From Oerskovia enterophila (GTDB lineage: Bacteria > Actinomycetota > Actinomycetes > Actinomycetales > Cellulomonadaceae): a stretch of 64,000 nt of DNA. This document shows, piece by piece, positions 43,843-52,897 of this stretch (its first letter is position 1; each line of letters starts with the position of its first letter). The notes under the pieces are model-generated. The model was not told where the DNA came from and made no database searches. It worked only from the letters and a program-made list of their open reading frames with translations. Where the stretch lies: contig NZ_MAQA01000025.1 in NCBI RefSeq assembly GCF_001692445.1, positions 1 to 64,000 of the forward strand. Reading direction: 5' to 3'. Position numbers and translations under genes: made by a program.

Positions 43843-45075
43843 ATGCCGGACACCTCTCCCGCCATCGAGACCTTCACCGCCCGGACCGCCCCGGAGGCGA
43901 TCGAGGACCTGCGCGCGCGGCTGCGCGCGACCCGTTGGCCCGACGCCCCCGCGGACGCGGGGTGGTCGCTCGGGACGGACCTCGACTACCTCCGCGAGCT
44001 GGTCGCGTACTGGGCCGACGGGTTCGACTGGCCCGCGCAGGAGGCGGCCCTCGCCCGGCTGCCCCGCTTCCGGGTCGCGCTCGGAGGCCCGGAGGCGCCC
44101 GACGACGGCGCGCGTCCGGGCGGTCCCGCCGCGCGCGAGCACCTCGGGATCCACGTCGTGCACGCCCGGGCCGTGGCCCCCGCGGGGACTCCCACCCTGC
44201 CCCTCGTCCTGTGCCACGGCTGGCCGGACTCCTTCTGGCGCTACGCGAAGGTGGTCCCGCTGCTTGCCGACCCCGGCGCGCACGGTGGGGACCCCGCCGA
44301 CGCGTTCGACGTCGTCGTCCCGGACATGCCGGGCTTCGGGTACTCGGACCGGCCGGCGGGGCCCACCCTCGACTCGGTCGCGGTCGCCGGCCTGTGGGCC
44401 GACCTCATGAGCCGCCTGGGGTACGCACGGTTCGGCGCGGTCGGAGGGGACATGGGCAGCCACGTGAGCCGCTACCTCGCGCTCGACCACCCGGAGCGGG
44501 TCGTCGCCGTGCACCGCACCGACGCCGGTCTCCCGTCCTCCGCCGGTGACCAGGCCGACCTCTCGCCCGAGGAGCGCGAGTGGTTCGCAGGTGCCACGGC
44601 GTGGGGCGCGAGCGAGGGCGGCTACGCGGCGATCCAGCGCACACGGCCCCAGACCTTGGCGTTCGGGCTCGAGGACTCGCCCGCGGGCCTCGCCGCGTGG
44701 ATCGTCGAGAAGCTCCGCGCGTGGAGCGACTGCGGGGGTGACGTCGAGCGGGCCTTCACGAAGGACGAGATCCTCACGAACGTGACGATCTACTGGCTCA
44801 CACGGAGCATCGGCCCGTCGATCCGCATGTACGCGGCCAATGCCGCGATCCCGCCCGCCCAGCTGGGGCGTCGCGTCGAGGTGCCGTCGGGCTTCTCGCT
44901 CTTCGCGGGAGACGTCGTGCGTCCGCCGCGGGCCTGGCTCGAACGGACCACGAACCTGGTGAGCGTGACCGAGCCCGCGCGCGGCGGGCACTTCGCTGCG
45001 TTCGAGGAGCCCGAGCTCTACGCGCAGGAGCTGCGCGACTTCTTCCGACCGTACCGAGGATCCCCGACTGCCTGA
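43843..45075 (+). CDS. Epoxide hydrolase (EHN-type alpha/beta hydrolase)
   Basis: A 410-aa epoxide hydrolase. The N-terminal EHN domain (EDLRARLRATRWPD ... LRELVAYWADGFDWPAQEAAL) precedes the alpha/beta fold: oxyanion HGWP at 125-128, nucleophile Asp203 in GGDMGSH, His383 in GGHFAAFEEP. It would open small epoxides to diols, in the cytoplasm. TAGCGT (43830-43835) ends 7 nt before the ATG with no ribosome site, so the message is probably leaderless. A frame opening to 43354 is a shadow of the kinase gene. Confidence 0.92.
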   Translation: MPDTSPAIETFTARTAPEAIEDLRARLRATRWPDAPADAGWSLGTDLDYLRELVAYWADGFDWPAQEAALARLPRFRVALGGPEAPDDGARPGGPAAREHLGIHVVHARAVAPAGTPTLPLVLCHGWPDSFWRYAKVVPLLADPGAHGGDPADAFDVVVPDMPGFGYSDRPAGPTLDSVAVAGLWADLMSRLGYARFGAVGGDMGSHVSRYLALDHPERVVAVHRTDAGLPSSAGDQADLSPEEREWFAGATAWGASEGGYAAIQRTRPQTLAFGLEDSPAGLAAWIVEKLRAWSDCGGDVERAFTKDEILTNVTIYWLTRSIGPSIRMYAANAAIPPAQLGRRVEVPSGFSLFAGDVVRPPRAWLERTTNLVSVTEPARGGHFAAFEEPELYAQELRDFFRPYRGSPTA

Positions 45076-45157
45076 GCGAGCCCGCACGTCGGCCGGGGCG
45101 CGCCCTACGATGCTCGGGCTCTGACCTCGGCCAGCGGGGTCGCCGGTTCCCGGTCGG

Positions 45158-45397
45158 CTAGGCCGACGCGGCGGCCTGGGTGTCCTCCTCCGCGGCTCCC
45201 GAGCGCTCGAGCGCGCCCCGGTAGACCCGCAGCCGCTCGACCTGGAGCTCGGAGAACATGGGCGCGTCGACGTCCTCGATGGGCGTCGTCCGCAGGAAGG
45301 TCAGGATCTCGCTCTGCGTCTCGTCGATCTCGGCCAGTCGTGCTCGGTCGGCGTCGTCGAGGAGCTGCCAGACGTCGACGAAGGTGGGAGCGTGCAT
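45158..45397 (-). CDS. Small helical protein, unknown function
   Basis: Not recognised. A 79-aa acidic, largely helical protein (DDADRARLAEIDETQSEILTFL; ELQVERLRVYRGALERS). The frame is open to 45964, but upstream residues look like shadow of the cupin gene. The ATG at 45397 has GAAACT (45409-45404) ending 6 nt before it, a leaderless pattern. Only composition supports it as coding. Confidence 0.55.
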   Translation of the reverse strand: MHAPTFVDVWQLLDDADRARLAEIDETQSEILTFLRTTPIEDVDAPMFSELQVERLRVYRGALERSGAAEEDTQAAASA

Positions 45398-45628
45398 CCA
45401 CCCAGTTTCAGGTACCTGCCGCCCGAGCGCACGCCGGTCGGGCATCGAGTGACGGCCGTCACAGGGAGGTGCCGGCGCGGAGCACGGCACGGTGGGACGC
45501 CCGAGCACGACGCCAGCGCGGGGCGCGCGACGCCGTCGGGCACTCACGCACACCGGGCGAACCGGACGCCCTGCAGCCATGATGGGAGGGCCCCCGACAC
45601 CCGTCCCCCACCCGAACGGAAGCCCCTC

Positions 45629-45961
45629 ATGACGAACCTCGAGCTGCTCACGGACGCGCACCTCACCCGCGCCCGGGACGGCGACAACGGCCGCAGCGCG
45701 GAGGTCGTGCTGCACGACGGCGTCCTGCGCCAGACCATCATCGCGATCCTCGCGGGCATCGAGCTGGGCGAGCACAACGCTCCCCCGGCCGCGAGCATCC
45801 AGGTCCTGCGCGGGCGCGTGCGGGTCACCGCGCTGGGTGGCGACGAGGAGGTCGGGACGGGCGAGCTGCGCGTGCTCACGCACGAGCGGCACGCCGTCAC
45901 GGCGCTCGAGGACTCGGCATTCCTCCTGACCACTGTGACGAGCGTGCCTGCGGCGCAGTGA
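45629..45961 (+). CDS. Small cupin-like protein
   Basis: A 110-aa single cupin-fold protein: LGEHNAPPAASIQVLRGRVRVTALGGDEEVGTGELRVLTHERHAVTALEDSAFLLTTVT follows the two cupin motifs, with possible metal ligands His50 and His86-His88. No signal peptide. GGAAG lies 8 nt upstream of the ATG. It stands alone, convergent with the efflux operon at 46004. Role not known; many such proteins bind small ligands or metals. Confidence 0.75.
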   Translation: MTNLELLTDAHLTRARDGDNGRSAEVVLHDGVLRQTIIAILAGIELGEHNAPPAASIQVLRGRVRVTALGGDEEVGTGELRVLTHERHAVTALEDSAFLLTTVTSVPAAQ

Positions 45962-46003
45962 CACCCGTGCCCACCGCGCCGTGACAGCCGTGCCCGCGGC
46001 CGG

Positions 46004-48082
46004 CTAGCCCCGGCTCGGCGGCCCTCCCGTGCCCCCGGCGGGGAACTGACCTCCCCCGCCGCTCGGCATCTGGCCGCGCTGCTGCGTGCTGCCGCTGTCC
46101 CCGAGGCCCGTGAGGCCCGTCGAGGACTCCTCGTCGGTCACGATCTCCTGGGTCAGGTCAGCGAGGACCACCTCGTCGCCCGCCTCGAGCCCCGAGGTGA
46201 TCTCGGTGGTCTCCTGCCCGACGGCGCCGACCTCCACGGTCACGTCCGTCACCGTCCCGTCGCGCAGGACCGCGACGGTGCGCGCGGTCCCGGTCGCGCG
46301 CACGGCCGACGTCGGGACGACCAGCACGTCCGTTCCGCCCGCGACCGTGATCGACGCCTGCGCCGAGGACCCCTCGTACAGGGTCTCGTCCTGCGGGTCG
46401 AGCGCGATCGTCACGGGGTACTCGGGCGTCGAGGACGTGCTCGTGCTGAGCACCCCGATGCTGCTGACCGTGCCCGTGCGCACGGTCGGGTCGTCGGACA
46501 CGGTCACGGCCGTCTCCTGCCCGACGGCGAGGCTCACCACCGCGGTCAACGGCACCGTGGTCTCGACGACGTAGCCGTCGGCACCCAGGACCGTCACGAC
46601 GGCAGAGGTCGACGACGCCTCGACCTGGTCGCCCACCGCGAGCGCGACCTGCGCGACCGTGCCCGCGATCGGGCTCGTCAGGGTCGAGCGCTGCGCGTCG
46701 GCCTGCGCGATCGCGACCTGGGCCTCGGCGAGGTCGATCGCGGCACGGTCCGCCAGGACCTGCTGGGCCGACGCCGCCTGCTGGCTCGTCGCACTGCCGC
46801 CCGACGTGGGGCCGGTGGTGCCCGACCCGCTGCCTCCTGTCCCGCTCGCGCCACCGGGGCCGGTCGCGCCGGAGCCTGAGCTACCGTCGCCGCTCGAGGG
46901 GCCCGCCGGCGCGCCAGAGGATCCACCGCTCGTGCCGCTGCCGCCGGTTCCGGTGCCGCTGTCACCGCTGCTGCCCGGAGTCTGCCCCTCGGACCCGCCC
47001 GCCTGGTCGGCGGCCAGCGCCTCCTGCGCCGTCTGGATCGCGGCGTCGAGCTGGGCCGCGAGGTCGAGCAGCGAGTGCTGGGCGCCGTCGACGTCGGTCT
47101 GCGCACCGAGGGCCGCGGTGATGGCCTCCTGGCAGGTCGTGAGCGCGGCCGCGAGGTCGACGCCGGGTGCTGAAGTCTCGTCCTGGGCGGGGGCCCCAGC
47201 GCCTGTGTCGTCGTCAGCCTCGCCCTCGGCCGGTGCGGACGGGAGGTCATCGTCGGTCGCCGCGAGGAACGCCGCGCACGCCTCCTGCGAGCCGACGACG
47301 CTCGTCGAGCTCGACTCGAGCGCTGCGGTCGCGGCGTCGTACCCGTCGAGCAGTGCCTGCTGGGCGAGCTCGACGGCCTCGAGCGCCTGTGCGACCTCGG
47401 CCGAAGGTGACGCACTTCCCGGCGACGGTGAGGTCGCCGCCGCTGACGGTGTCGTGGTCGCGACGGCCTGCGACACCCCGGACGTGCCGGCGGACGAGGT
47501 CGAGGTGATCGAGGCGATCGACGCCGAGGTCCCGGACGTCCGGGTCGACGTGCTGGTGGACGAGGACGCGCTGGCGGACGGGCCGGCCACCGTGCTGCTC
47601 GACGACGTCTGCGACGCGAGGTCGTCCTCGAGCGCCTGCTGGGCCCGCGCCAGGGTCTCCTGCGCGGACTCGACCGCGTCCTCGAGCTCGGTGAGGTCGA
47701 GCGTCGCGAGCACGTCGCCCGCGCTCACGGAGTCCCCCACGCCGACGGCCACGGTCGCGACCGTGCCCGCGACCGAGAACGCGGCGTCGGCCCGCGCGGC
47801 CGACGCGACGGTCCCGACCGCGTCCACGGTCTGGGTGACCTCTCCCGTGGTCGCGGTCGCGGTCCGGTAGGTCCCGGCGCTCCCCCGGTTCGCGGCGAAG
47901 GCCGCCCCCGCCCCGACGAGGCTCACGACCACGACGGCCGAGACCCCCGACACGACGAGCTTGCGGCGACGCTTCGCGGCCCGCCGCACCGAGGCCGGGG
48001 TCCGCACCGGCTCGTCAGCCGTCACGGCTTCCTCGGTCGTGCCCCGCTCCGCCCGGCGAGCACGCGGCGTCGGCTCACGCAT
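46004..48082 (-). CDS. Second periplasmic adaptor (HlyD/MacA-like) of the ABC efflux operon
   Basis: A 692-aa membrane-fusion protein. A Pro/Arg-rich cytoplasmic tail and one helix (about 41-66) lead into biotinyl-lipoyl and barrel domains (TVATVAVGVGDSVSAGDVLATLD; SPIAGTVAQVALAVGDQV). The coiled-coil hairpin (about 155-500) is unusual: long Ser/Thr- and Gly-rich inserts break it, and two cysteines (QEACAAF and TTCQEAI) might staple it. It ends in a Gly/Gln/Pro-rich tail. Far longer than the usual 350-450 aa. Its ATG overlaps the stop of the DUF5666 gene by 8 nt, so it is translationally coupled. Confidence 0.87.
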   Translation of the reverse strand: MREPTPRARRAERGTTEEAVTADEPVRTPASVRRAAKRRRKLVVSGVSAVVVVSLVGAGAAFAANRGSAGTYRTATATTGEVTQTVDAVGTVASAARADAAFSVAGTVATVAVGVGDSVSAGDVLATLDLTELEDAVESAQETLARAQQALEDDLASQTSSSSTVAGPSASASSSTSTSTRTSGTSASIASITSTSSAGTSGVSQAVATTTPSAAATSPSPGSASPSAEVAQALEAVELAQQALLDGYDAATAALESSSTSVVGSQEACAAFLAATDDDLPSAPAEGEADDDTGAGAPAQDETSAPGVDLAAALTTCQEAITAALGAQTDVDGAQHSLLDLAAQLDAAIQTAQEALAADQAGGSEGQTPGSSGDSGTGTGGSGTSGGSSGAPAGPSSGDGSSGSGATGPGGASGTGGSGSGTTGPTSGGSATSQQAASAQQVLADRAAIDLAEAQVAIAQADAQRSTLTSPIAGTVAQVALAVGDQVEASSTSAVVTVLGADGYVVETTVPLTAVVSLAVGQETAVTVSDDPTVRTGTVSSIGVLSTSTSSTPEYPVTIALDPQDETLYEGSSAQASITVAGGTDVLVVPTSAVRATGTARTVAVLRDGTVTDVTVEVGAVGQETTEITSGLEAGDEVVLADLTQEIVTDEESSTGLTGLGDSGSTQQRGQMPSGGGGQFPAGGTGGPPSRG

Positions 48083-49154
48083 CGTCGTTCCCGCTCTCGC
48101 TCGACGTGTCCTGCCCGCCGCGGCCACCGCCCTGTCCGGGCCCGCCGTCGCCACCGGGGCCGCCCTGGCCCATACGACCGAAGCCGGTCGAGCACTCGCC
48201 GTCGACGGGGTCGGACAGGGTCAGGCTCGTCGCGGTCACGGTGCCCGAGGTGTCGGTCGCCGTCCCCGACGTGGAGTCGCCGGACGAGCCGCCGGACGTA
48301 CCTCCCGACGGCTGCGTCCCCACGCTCACGCACAGCCCGACGGCGAGCGCCGAGGCGTCCGCCGCCGCGGTCGTCGTGTAGGTGGTCGAGGCGTCCACGG
48401 TCACGGTCGAGCTCGTCGGCTCGGCGGTCGACGCGTCGTTCGCCCCGTCGCCCGCGCCCGGCCCGGACGAGCCGCTCGACTCGACCGTGATCTCGGTGCC
48501 GGCCACGGCCGTGACCTTCCCGACCACGATCCCGCCGAACCCGCCTCCGCTCGGGCGATCGGCGCCGTCGGGCATGTCCGTGGGCAGGTCGGTCGGGGCG
48601 CCCTCCGGGCGCTCGGGGCGATCCCCCGCGTCGCCCGCAGCGTCCTCTCCGGCCGGGGCGTCACCCGAGGGGCGTTGACCGCCCCCGCCGAACCCGCCCG
48701 AGCACTCGCCGTCGACCGCCGCGGTCACGGCCACGCTCGCGGCGGCGGCTGCTGCCGAGCCGTCGGCGCTCCCCGTGACCACGACCACGCACGACCCCAC
48801 GGTCACGGCGTCGAGCGTCGTGGTCGTGGTCCGCGAGACCGTCGTGTCGGCGGAGTACGCGACCGCGGTCTGGGAGTCGGAGGACTGGACCTGGAGCACG
48901 CCGTCGGAGATCGCCGCGATCTCGCCGGAGACCCCCCGGGGCCCGCTCTGGCCGCCCTGCCCTCCGCGGCCGGCTCCGTCCTGCGCGCTGTCGGTCGCGG
49001 TGCTCTCGGCGTCCGAGGCGCCGTCCGCGTCTCCGCCCGAGCAGGCGCTCAGCAGCAGGCTCGCGCCCAGGAGGATCGCCGGCGCGGCGAGCAGACGACG
49101 CGAGCGCACCGGCCGGGACGCAGGGCTCAGGCCGACGGGTGTGATGGTGTTCAT
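48075..49154 (-). CDS. DUF5666-like lipoprotein with tandem repeats
   Basis: A 359-aa lipoprotein: signal peptide with lipobox LLSAC (Cys38). Two similar beta-rich halves (about 75-155 and 215-330) have the pattern GxVxAVxGTxITVxS ... DASTTYT ... LCVSV and each ends DGECS(G/T)GFG, a tandem duplication of a DUF5666-like domain (cysteine pair per half), linked by Gly/Pro/Asp-rich stretches. It should sit on the outer face of the membrane. GAGGAGAG precedes the ATG. It is in the middle of the efflux operon, 97 bp after the permease gene. Confidence 0.75.
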   Translation of the reverse strand: MNTITPVGLSPASRPVRSRRLLAAPAILLGASLLLSACSGGDADGASDAESTATDSAQDGAGRGGQGGQSGPRGVSGEIAAISDGVLQVQSSDSQTAVAYSADTTVSRTTTTTLDAVTVGSCVVVVTGSADGSAAAAAASVAVTAAVDGECSGGFGGGGQRPSGDAPAGEDAAGDAGDRPERPEGAPTDLPTDMPDGADRPSGGGFGGIVVGKVTAVAGTEITVESSGSSGPGAGDGANDASTAEPTSSTVTVDASTTYTTTAAADASALAVGLCVSVGTQPSGGTSGGSSGDSTSGTATDTSGTVTATSLTLSDPVDGECSTGFGRMGQGGPGGDGGPGQGGGRGGQDTSSESGNDDA

Positions 49155-49251
49155 GAGTCTCTCCTCGACGGTTCCGCGACGACGCACGGGACGGACGGAT
49201 TCAGGGCGCCCGGACGAGCGCTGGGACGAAGCGCGGACGGGAGCGGCACGG

Positions 49252-50484
49252 TCACTCCGACCGCAGGGCGTCGATGGGCGCGAGCCGTGCGGCCCGGACC
49301 GCGGGGTAGACGCCGAACACGACGCCGATCACCAGGGCGATCGCGATGGACCCCACGACCGCGGCGGGGAGCACCACGACCGAGGTACCCAGCACGCCGG
49401 GCAGTGCCTTGGCCGCGACGATCCCCAGGGCCGCGCCGATCACCCCGCCCGCGAGGCCGAGGATCGAGGCCTCGACCAGGAACTGGCGGCGGATCGCCCA
49501 CGGCGGCGCGCCCAGCGCCTTGCGGAGCCCGATCTCGCGCGTCCGCTCGGTGACGGACACGAGCATGATGTTCATGACGCCGATCCCGCCGACGAGCAGC
49601 GAGAGCGCCGCGATCCCCGTGAGCAGGACCGTGAGCGTCCGGTAGACCGACGTCGCCGTGGACACCAGGGCGTCCTGGCTGTTGATCGAGAAGTCCGCCG
49701 AGTCGGCGTCGGTGATGCCGTGCAGGTTGAGCAGCACGGCCTCGGCCTCCTGGTAGGCCGCGGACAGGACGCCCTCGGAGGCGGCCTTGAGGTAGATGGT
49801 CGAGACCGACGAGCGGGACGTGCCGCCCATGACCTGGTTCGCCGCGGTGCTCAGCGGGATGACGGCCATGTCGTCGAGGTCGCTCGACGAGTCCGCCCCG
49901 GCCTCGGCCAGGACACCGACGACCGAGAAGACCGTGCCCTCGATCGTGACGCTGCGCCCGACGGCGTCGGGGGACCCGAACAGCTCGGTCGCGGTCTCGG
50001 CACCCAGCACCACGACCGCGGCCTGGTCCGCCTCGTCCTCCGCCGTGAAGAACTCGCCCAGGGCGAGCTCGCGCGAGCGGACGTCGGTCCAGTCCTCGGT
50101 CGTCCCGACGACCTGGGTGGTCCAGTTGGTCTCGCTCGTCTCGACCGAGAGCGACGACGTCTTCTCGGGGGCGACCCCGGCGACGTCGGGCGCGTTGACG
50201 TCCGAGGCGAGGGCCTCGGCGTCCGAGCGCGTGAGGGTCGCGCCCGACCCGAACCCGCCGCGCATCCCCTCGCTGTCCGTGCTGGATCCGGGCGTGACGA
50301 TCAGGAGGTTCGAGCCGAGCGCACTGATCTGCTCGCTCACGTCCTTCTGCGTCCCCAGCCCGAGGCCCACGGTGAGGATCACCGCGGCGATCCCGATGAG
50401 GATGCCGAGGACGGTCAGGAGCGAGCGCATCGCGTGCGACCGCACCGCGGTCCAGCCCGTGAGGAGGGTCTCGCGCCAGGTCAT
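49252..50484 (-). CDS. MacB-type ABC transporter permease
   Basis: A 410-aa MacB-like permease: helix 1 (about 20-43, MRSLLTVLGILIGIAAVILTVG), a large extracytoplasmic domain (about 45-280), and three C-terminal helices (about 285-400) with NIMLVSVTERTREIGLRKALGA. It uses mechanotransmission to push substrate outward (family knowledge). Overlaps the ATPase gene by ATGA. The ATPase is on a separate polypeptide, as in actinobacteria. Confidence 0.92.
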   Translation of the reverse strand: MTWRETLLTGWTAVRSHAMRSLLTVLGILIGIAAVILTVGLGLGTQKDVSEQISALGSNLLIVTPGSSTDSEGMRGGFGSGATLTRSDAEALASDVNAPDVAGVAPEKTSSLSVETSETNWTTQVVGTTEDWTDVRSRELALGEFFTAEDEADQAAVVVLGAETATELFGSPDAVGRSVTIEGTVFSVVGVLAEAGADSSSDLDDMAVIPLSTAANQVMGGTSRSSVSTIYLKAASEGVLSAAYQEAEAVLLNLHGITDADSADFSINSQDALVSTATSVYRTLTVLLTGIAALSLLVGGIGVMNIMLVSVTERTREIGLRKALGAPPWAIRRQFLVEASILGLAGGVIGAALGIVAAKALPGVLGTSVVVLPAAVVGSIAIALVIGVVFGVYPAVRAARLAPIDALRSE

Positions 50485-51278
50485 GCGGCCACCCCCGACG
50501 TCAGGGTGTCGCTCTGGATCAGGCCGTCCCGGACGCGCACGATCCTGCGCGCGCGCTCGGCGACCTCGAGCTCGTGCGTGATGAGGACGATCGTGCGGCC
50601 CTGCGCGTGCAGGTCGTCGAACAGCCCCAGGACGTCCTCGGTCGAGGCCGAGTCGAGGTTCCCGGTCGGCTCGTCCGCGAGGATCATCGCCGGTTCGCCC
50701 ACCAACGCGCGAGCCACGGCGACGCGCTGCTGCTGGCCGCCCGAGAGCTCGCCGGGCCGGTTCGCGAGCCGGTCGCCCAGGCCCACGCGCTCGAGCGCGG
50801 CGGTCGCCCGTGCGCGGCGCTCGTCGGCTGGGACGCGCCGGTAGGTCAGCGGGAGCTCGACGTTGCGCCACGCGGACAGCGAGGGCAGCAGGTGGAACTG
50901 CTGGAACACGAAGCCGATCTGGTGGTTGCGGATCGCGGCCAGGTCCTCCTCGTCCAGGTCGCCCACGTCGTCGCCCGCGAGGCGGTACTGCCCGGTCGTG
51001 AGGACGTCGAGGCAGCCCAAGATGTTCATGAGCGTCGACTTGCCGGACCCCGAGGGGCCCATGATCGCGACGTACTCCCCCTGACGGATCGCGAGGTCCA
51101 CGCCGCGCAGCGCCTCGAACTCGACCGAGCCCGTGCGGTAGGTCTTGCCCGCGGCGTGCAGCTCGATGACAGGCCCCTGCTCGACGGCGCCGCTCCCGGC
51201 CTCCCGCGGCTCGCCCTCGCGGTGGTGGGACCAGGTACCCAGGGCGAGCGACGCCGTCGGGCCGGAGAGGTCAGCCAT
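50481..51278 (-). CDS. MacB-type ABC transporter ATP-binding protein
   Basis: A 265-aa ABC ATPase of the MacB/LolD group. Walker A GPSGSGKST at 74-82, Q-loop in FVFQQFHLLPSL, signature LSGGQQQRVAVARAL, Walker B ILADEPTGNLD, H-loop LITHELE. A 35-residue extension precedes the domain. Start at 51278 overlaps the adaptor stop by 8 nt (ATGGCTGA). It powers the permease of this operon. Confidence 0.94.
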   Translation of the reverse strand: MADLSGPTASLALGTWSHHREGEPREAGSGAVEQGPVIELHAAGKTYRTGSVEFEALRGVDLAIRQGEYVAIMGPSGSGKSTLMNILGCLDVLTTGQYRLAGDDVGDLDEEDLAAIRNHQIGFVFQQFHLLPSLSAWRNVELPLTYRRVPADERRARATAALERVGLGDRLANRPGELSGGQQQRVAVARALVGEPAMILADEPTGNLDSASTEDVLGLFDDLHAQGRTIVLITHELEVAERARRIVRVRDGLIQSDTLTSGVAA

Positions 51279-52578
51279 TGCGCGGTCCCCCGCCCTGACC
51301 GCCCGGGCCACCCATCTGGCTCGGGTCGAAGCCCTCGGGGAGCTGGCTCGGGTCGAAGCTCCCGCCGCCGGGCATCTGCCCGGTCTGGCCCGACTCGTCG
51401 CCGCCCGTGCCGGTCTCGGTGCGCTGGACCACCTGGACCAGGACCTCGTCGCCCTCCTCGAGGCCGCTCGTGATCTCGACCAGGCTCCCGGTCGTCTCGC
51501 CGACCGTCACGACCGTGGTGACCTCCTCGCCGTCCTCGCCCGCCTGCGTCACGACCGACTCGCCGTCGACCGTGCGGACCGCGGCGGTCGGCACCGTGAG
51601 CACGTCGGTGCGACGCTCGTAGATGATCTCGGCGTCGGCGCTCACGCCGTCGTGCAGGCCCTCGGGCGAGCCCGTCACCGAGATCGTGACCGGGTACGTC
51701 GCGGTGCCCGACGTCGTCGAGGGCAGCAGGCCGATCGTCGCGACCGTCCCGAAGACCATGTTCTCGAGCCCGTCGACCGTGAGCTCGACCTGGTTGCCGA
51801 CCGCGAGGTGCGGCAGGTCGGCGTCGCCCACCGTGGCCATCGCCTCCCAGGCGTCGGTGCCCACGATCACGAAGGCCGCGCCCGACGACGTGGTCGTGGC
51901 GCTGCTCGTCGCGCCAGGTGCGGCCCCGCTCGCGCCGGTCCCGCCCGTCGCGCCGGAGCCGGTGCCGGCGTTGCCGCCGCTGCCGGAGCCCGACGCGCTC
52001 GACGTCGACCCGGTGACGGCCTGCCCGACCGACACGTTGACCTCGGTCACGAGACCTGCGGCCGGAGCGGTGAGCGTCGCGCCCGCGAGCGCCACCTCGG
52101 CCGCGGTGACCGCGGACTGCGCGACCTCGACCTGCGCCTGGTCCGCGCTGATGCGCGCGAGGTCGGCGGCCGATCCGTCGGACGCGTCCTGGCTGTCGGC
52201 GAGCGTCGCCTGCGCCTCGGCGAGGTCGGCCCGCGCGGACAGGACCGCGGCGTCGGCCTGGAGGGTGTCGATCGTCGCGAGCGCCTGGCCCTCCTCGACC
52301 CTGTCGCCCGCCTGGACGTCGACGGCCGTCACAGTACCCGAGCCTGCGAACGAGACCTCTTCCTGGACGCTCGGCGTCAGGGTCGCGGTCGTCGTGACGC
52401 TCTGCTGGACCGTGCTGAGGCTCGCGGCGACCGACTGCGTGGTCGCCTCGGGAGCGGCAGCGGCCGACGAGGGGTGGCGGAGCACGAACCAGTAGACGGC
52501 ACCGGCCACGAGCACCAGGGCGAGCGCCCCGGCGATCACCCGCGTCCTGGTGCTCGTGCGTCTGAGCAGCTGACCCAT
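51271..52578 (-). CDS. Periplasmic adaptor (HlyD/MacA-like), first gene of the efflux operon
   Basis: A 435-aa membrane-fusion protein. One helix (about 13-33), then a split lipoyl domain (GTVTAVDVQAGDRVEEGQALATID and LTAPAAGLVTEVNVSVGQAV) around a coiled-coil hairpin (about 110-165), a barrel domain and a C-terminal domain ending in Gly/Gln/Pro/Met-rich repeats. GAGGGAGAAC precedes the ATG at 52578. With the permease and ATPase it forms a MacAB-like exporter; as the cell has one membrane, the adaptor probably works with cell-wall-spanning parts. Substrate unknown. Confidence 0.9.
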   Translation of the reverse strand: MGQLLRRTSTRTRVIAGALALVLVAGAVYWFVLRHPSSAAAAPEATTQSVAASLSTVQQSVTTTATLTPSVQEEVSFAGSGTVTAVDVQAGDRVEEGQALATIDTLQADAAVLSARADLAEAQATLADSQDASDGSAADLARISADQAQVEVAQSAVTAAEVALAGATLTAPAAGLVTEVNVSVGQAVTGSTSSASGSGSGGNAGTGSGATGGTGASGAAPGATSSATTTSSGAAFVIVGTDAWEAMATVGDADLPHLAVGNQVELTVDGLENMVFGTVATIGLLPSTTSGTATYPVTISVTGSPEGLHDGVSADAEIIYERRTDVLTVPTAAVRTVDGESVVTQAGEDGEEVTTVVTVGETTGSLVEITSGLEEGDEVLVQVVQRTETGTGGDESGQTGQMPGGGSFDPSQLPEGFDPSQMGGPGGQGGGPRNG

Positions 52579-52709
52579 GTTCTCCCTCACGTCCTGCGCG
52601 CACGAGGGCGCGGCGGTCACTGAGGGCGACGGTAGGGAGCGGTACTGGGGTCGTGCTGTCACGAACCTATGGGGAGGCTATGAATCGTGGGACGGGCCTG
52701 ACCTCTGGG

Positions 52710-52770
52710 TGCCGAGCACGAGGTTGCGGTCGTTCTCGAGCTCAGAGCGACCTCAACCTCGTGCTCGGCA
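52710..52770. repeat. Dispersed palindrome, family C, copy 2
   Basis: 23-bp arms 52710-52732 and 52748-52770 pair with one mismatch around a 15-nt loop that has a small CTCGAG palindrome. Same core as the copies at 40113 and 56404. It insulates the two divergent operons. Confidence 0.9.
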
Positions 52771-52793
52771 ACCGACGGGGTGCGGTCCTCCTC

Positions 52794-52822
52794 TTGACGG
52801 ACCGGGAATGCTGCGGCAGGAT
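52794..52822 (+). promoter_or_regulatory. copB promoter
   Basis: TTGACG (52794-52799), 17-bp spacer, CAGGAT (52817-52822). The transcript would start near 52829, six bases before the CsoR-type operator. A near-consensus -35 suggests strong expression when not repressed. Confidence 0.6.
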
Positions 52823-52834
52823 CATGAGTTATCG

Positions 52835-52851
52835 ATACCCCAGGGGGGTAT
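52835..52851. promoter_or_regulatory. CsoR-type copper-responsive operator
   Basis: ATACCCC-N3-GGGGTAT, the GC-box palindrome bound by CsoR copper sensors. It begins about 6 bp after the predicted start of the copB transcript. No csoR gene is in this window, so the sensor would act in trans. Confidence 0.75.
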
Positions 52852-52897
52852 TGCCGAGCGAAGGCTCGCCCGGCGCGATACGAGGAAGGACGGGACG

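Larger units (their letters stand above)
52579..52897. other. 319-bp divergent region between efflux and copper operons
   Basis: No gene. It holds the family C palindrome (52710-52770) and, on its right, the copper promoter and operator. The leftward promoter of the efflux operon should lie in 52579-52700, but I could not fix it. Confidence 0.6.
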
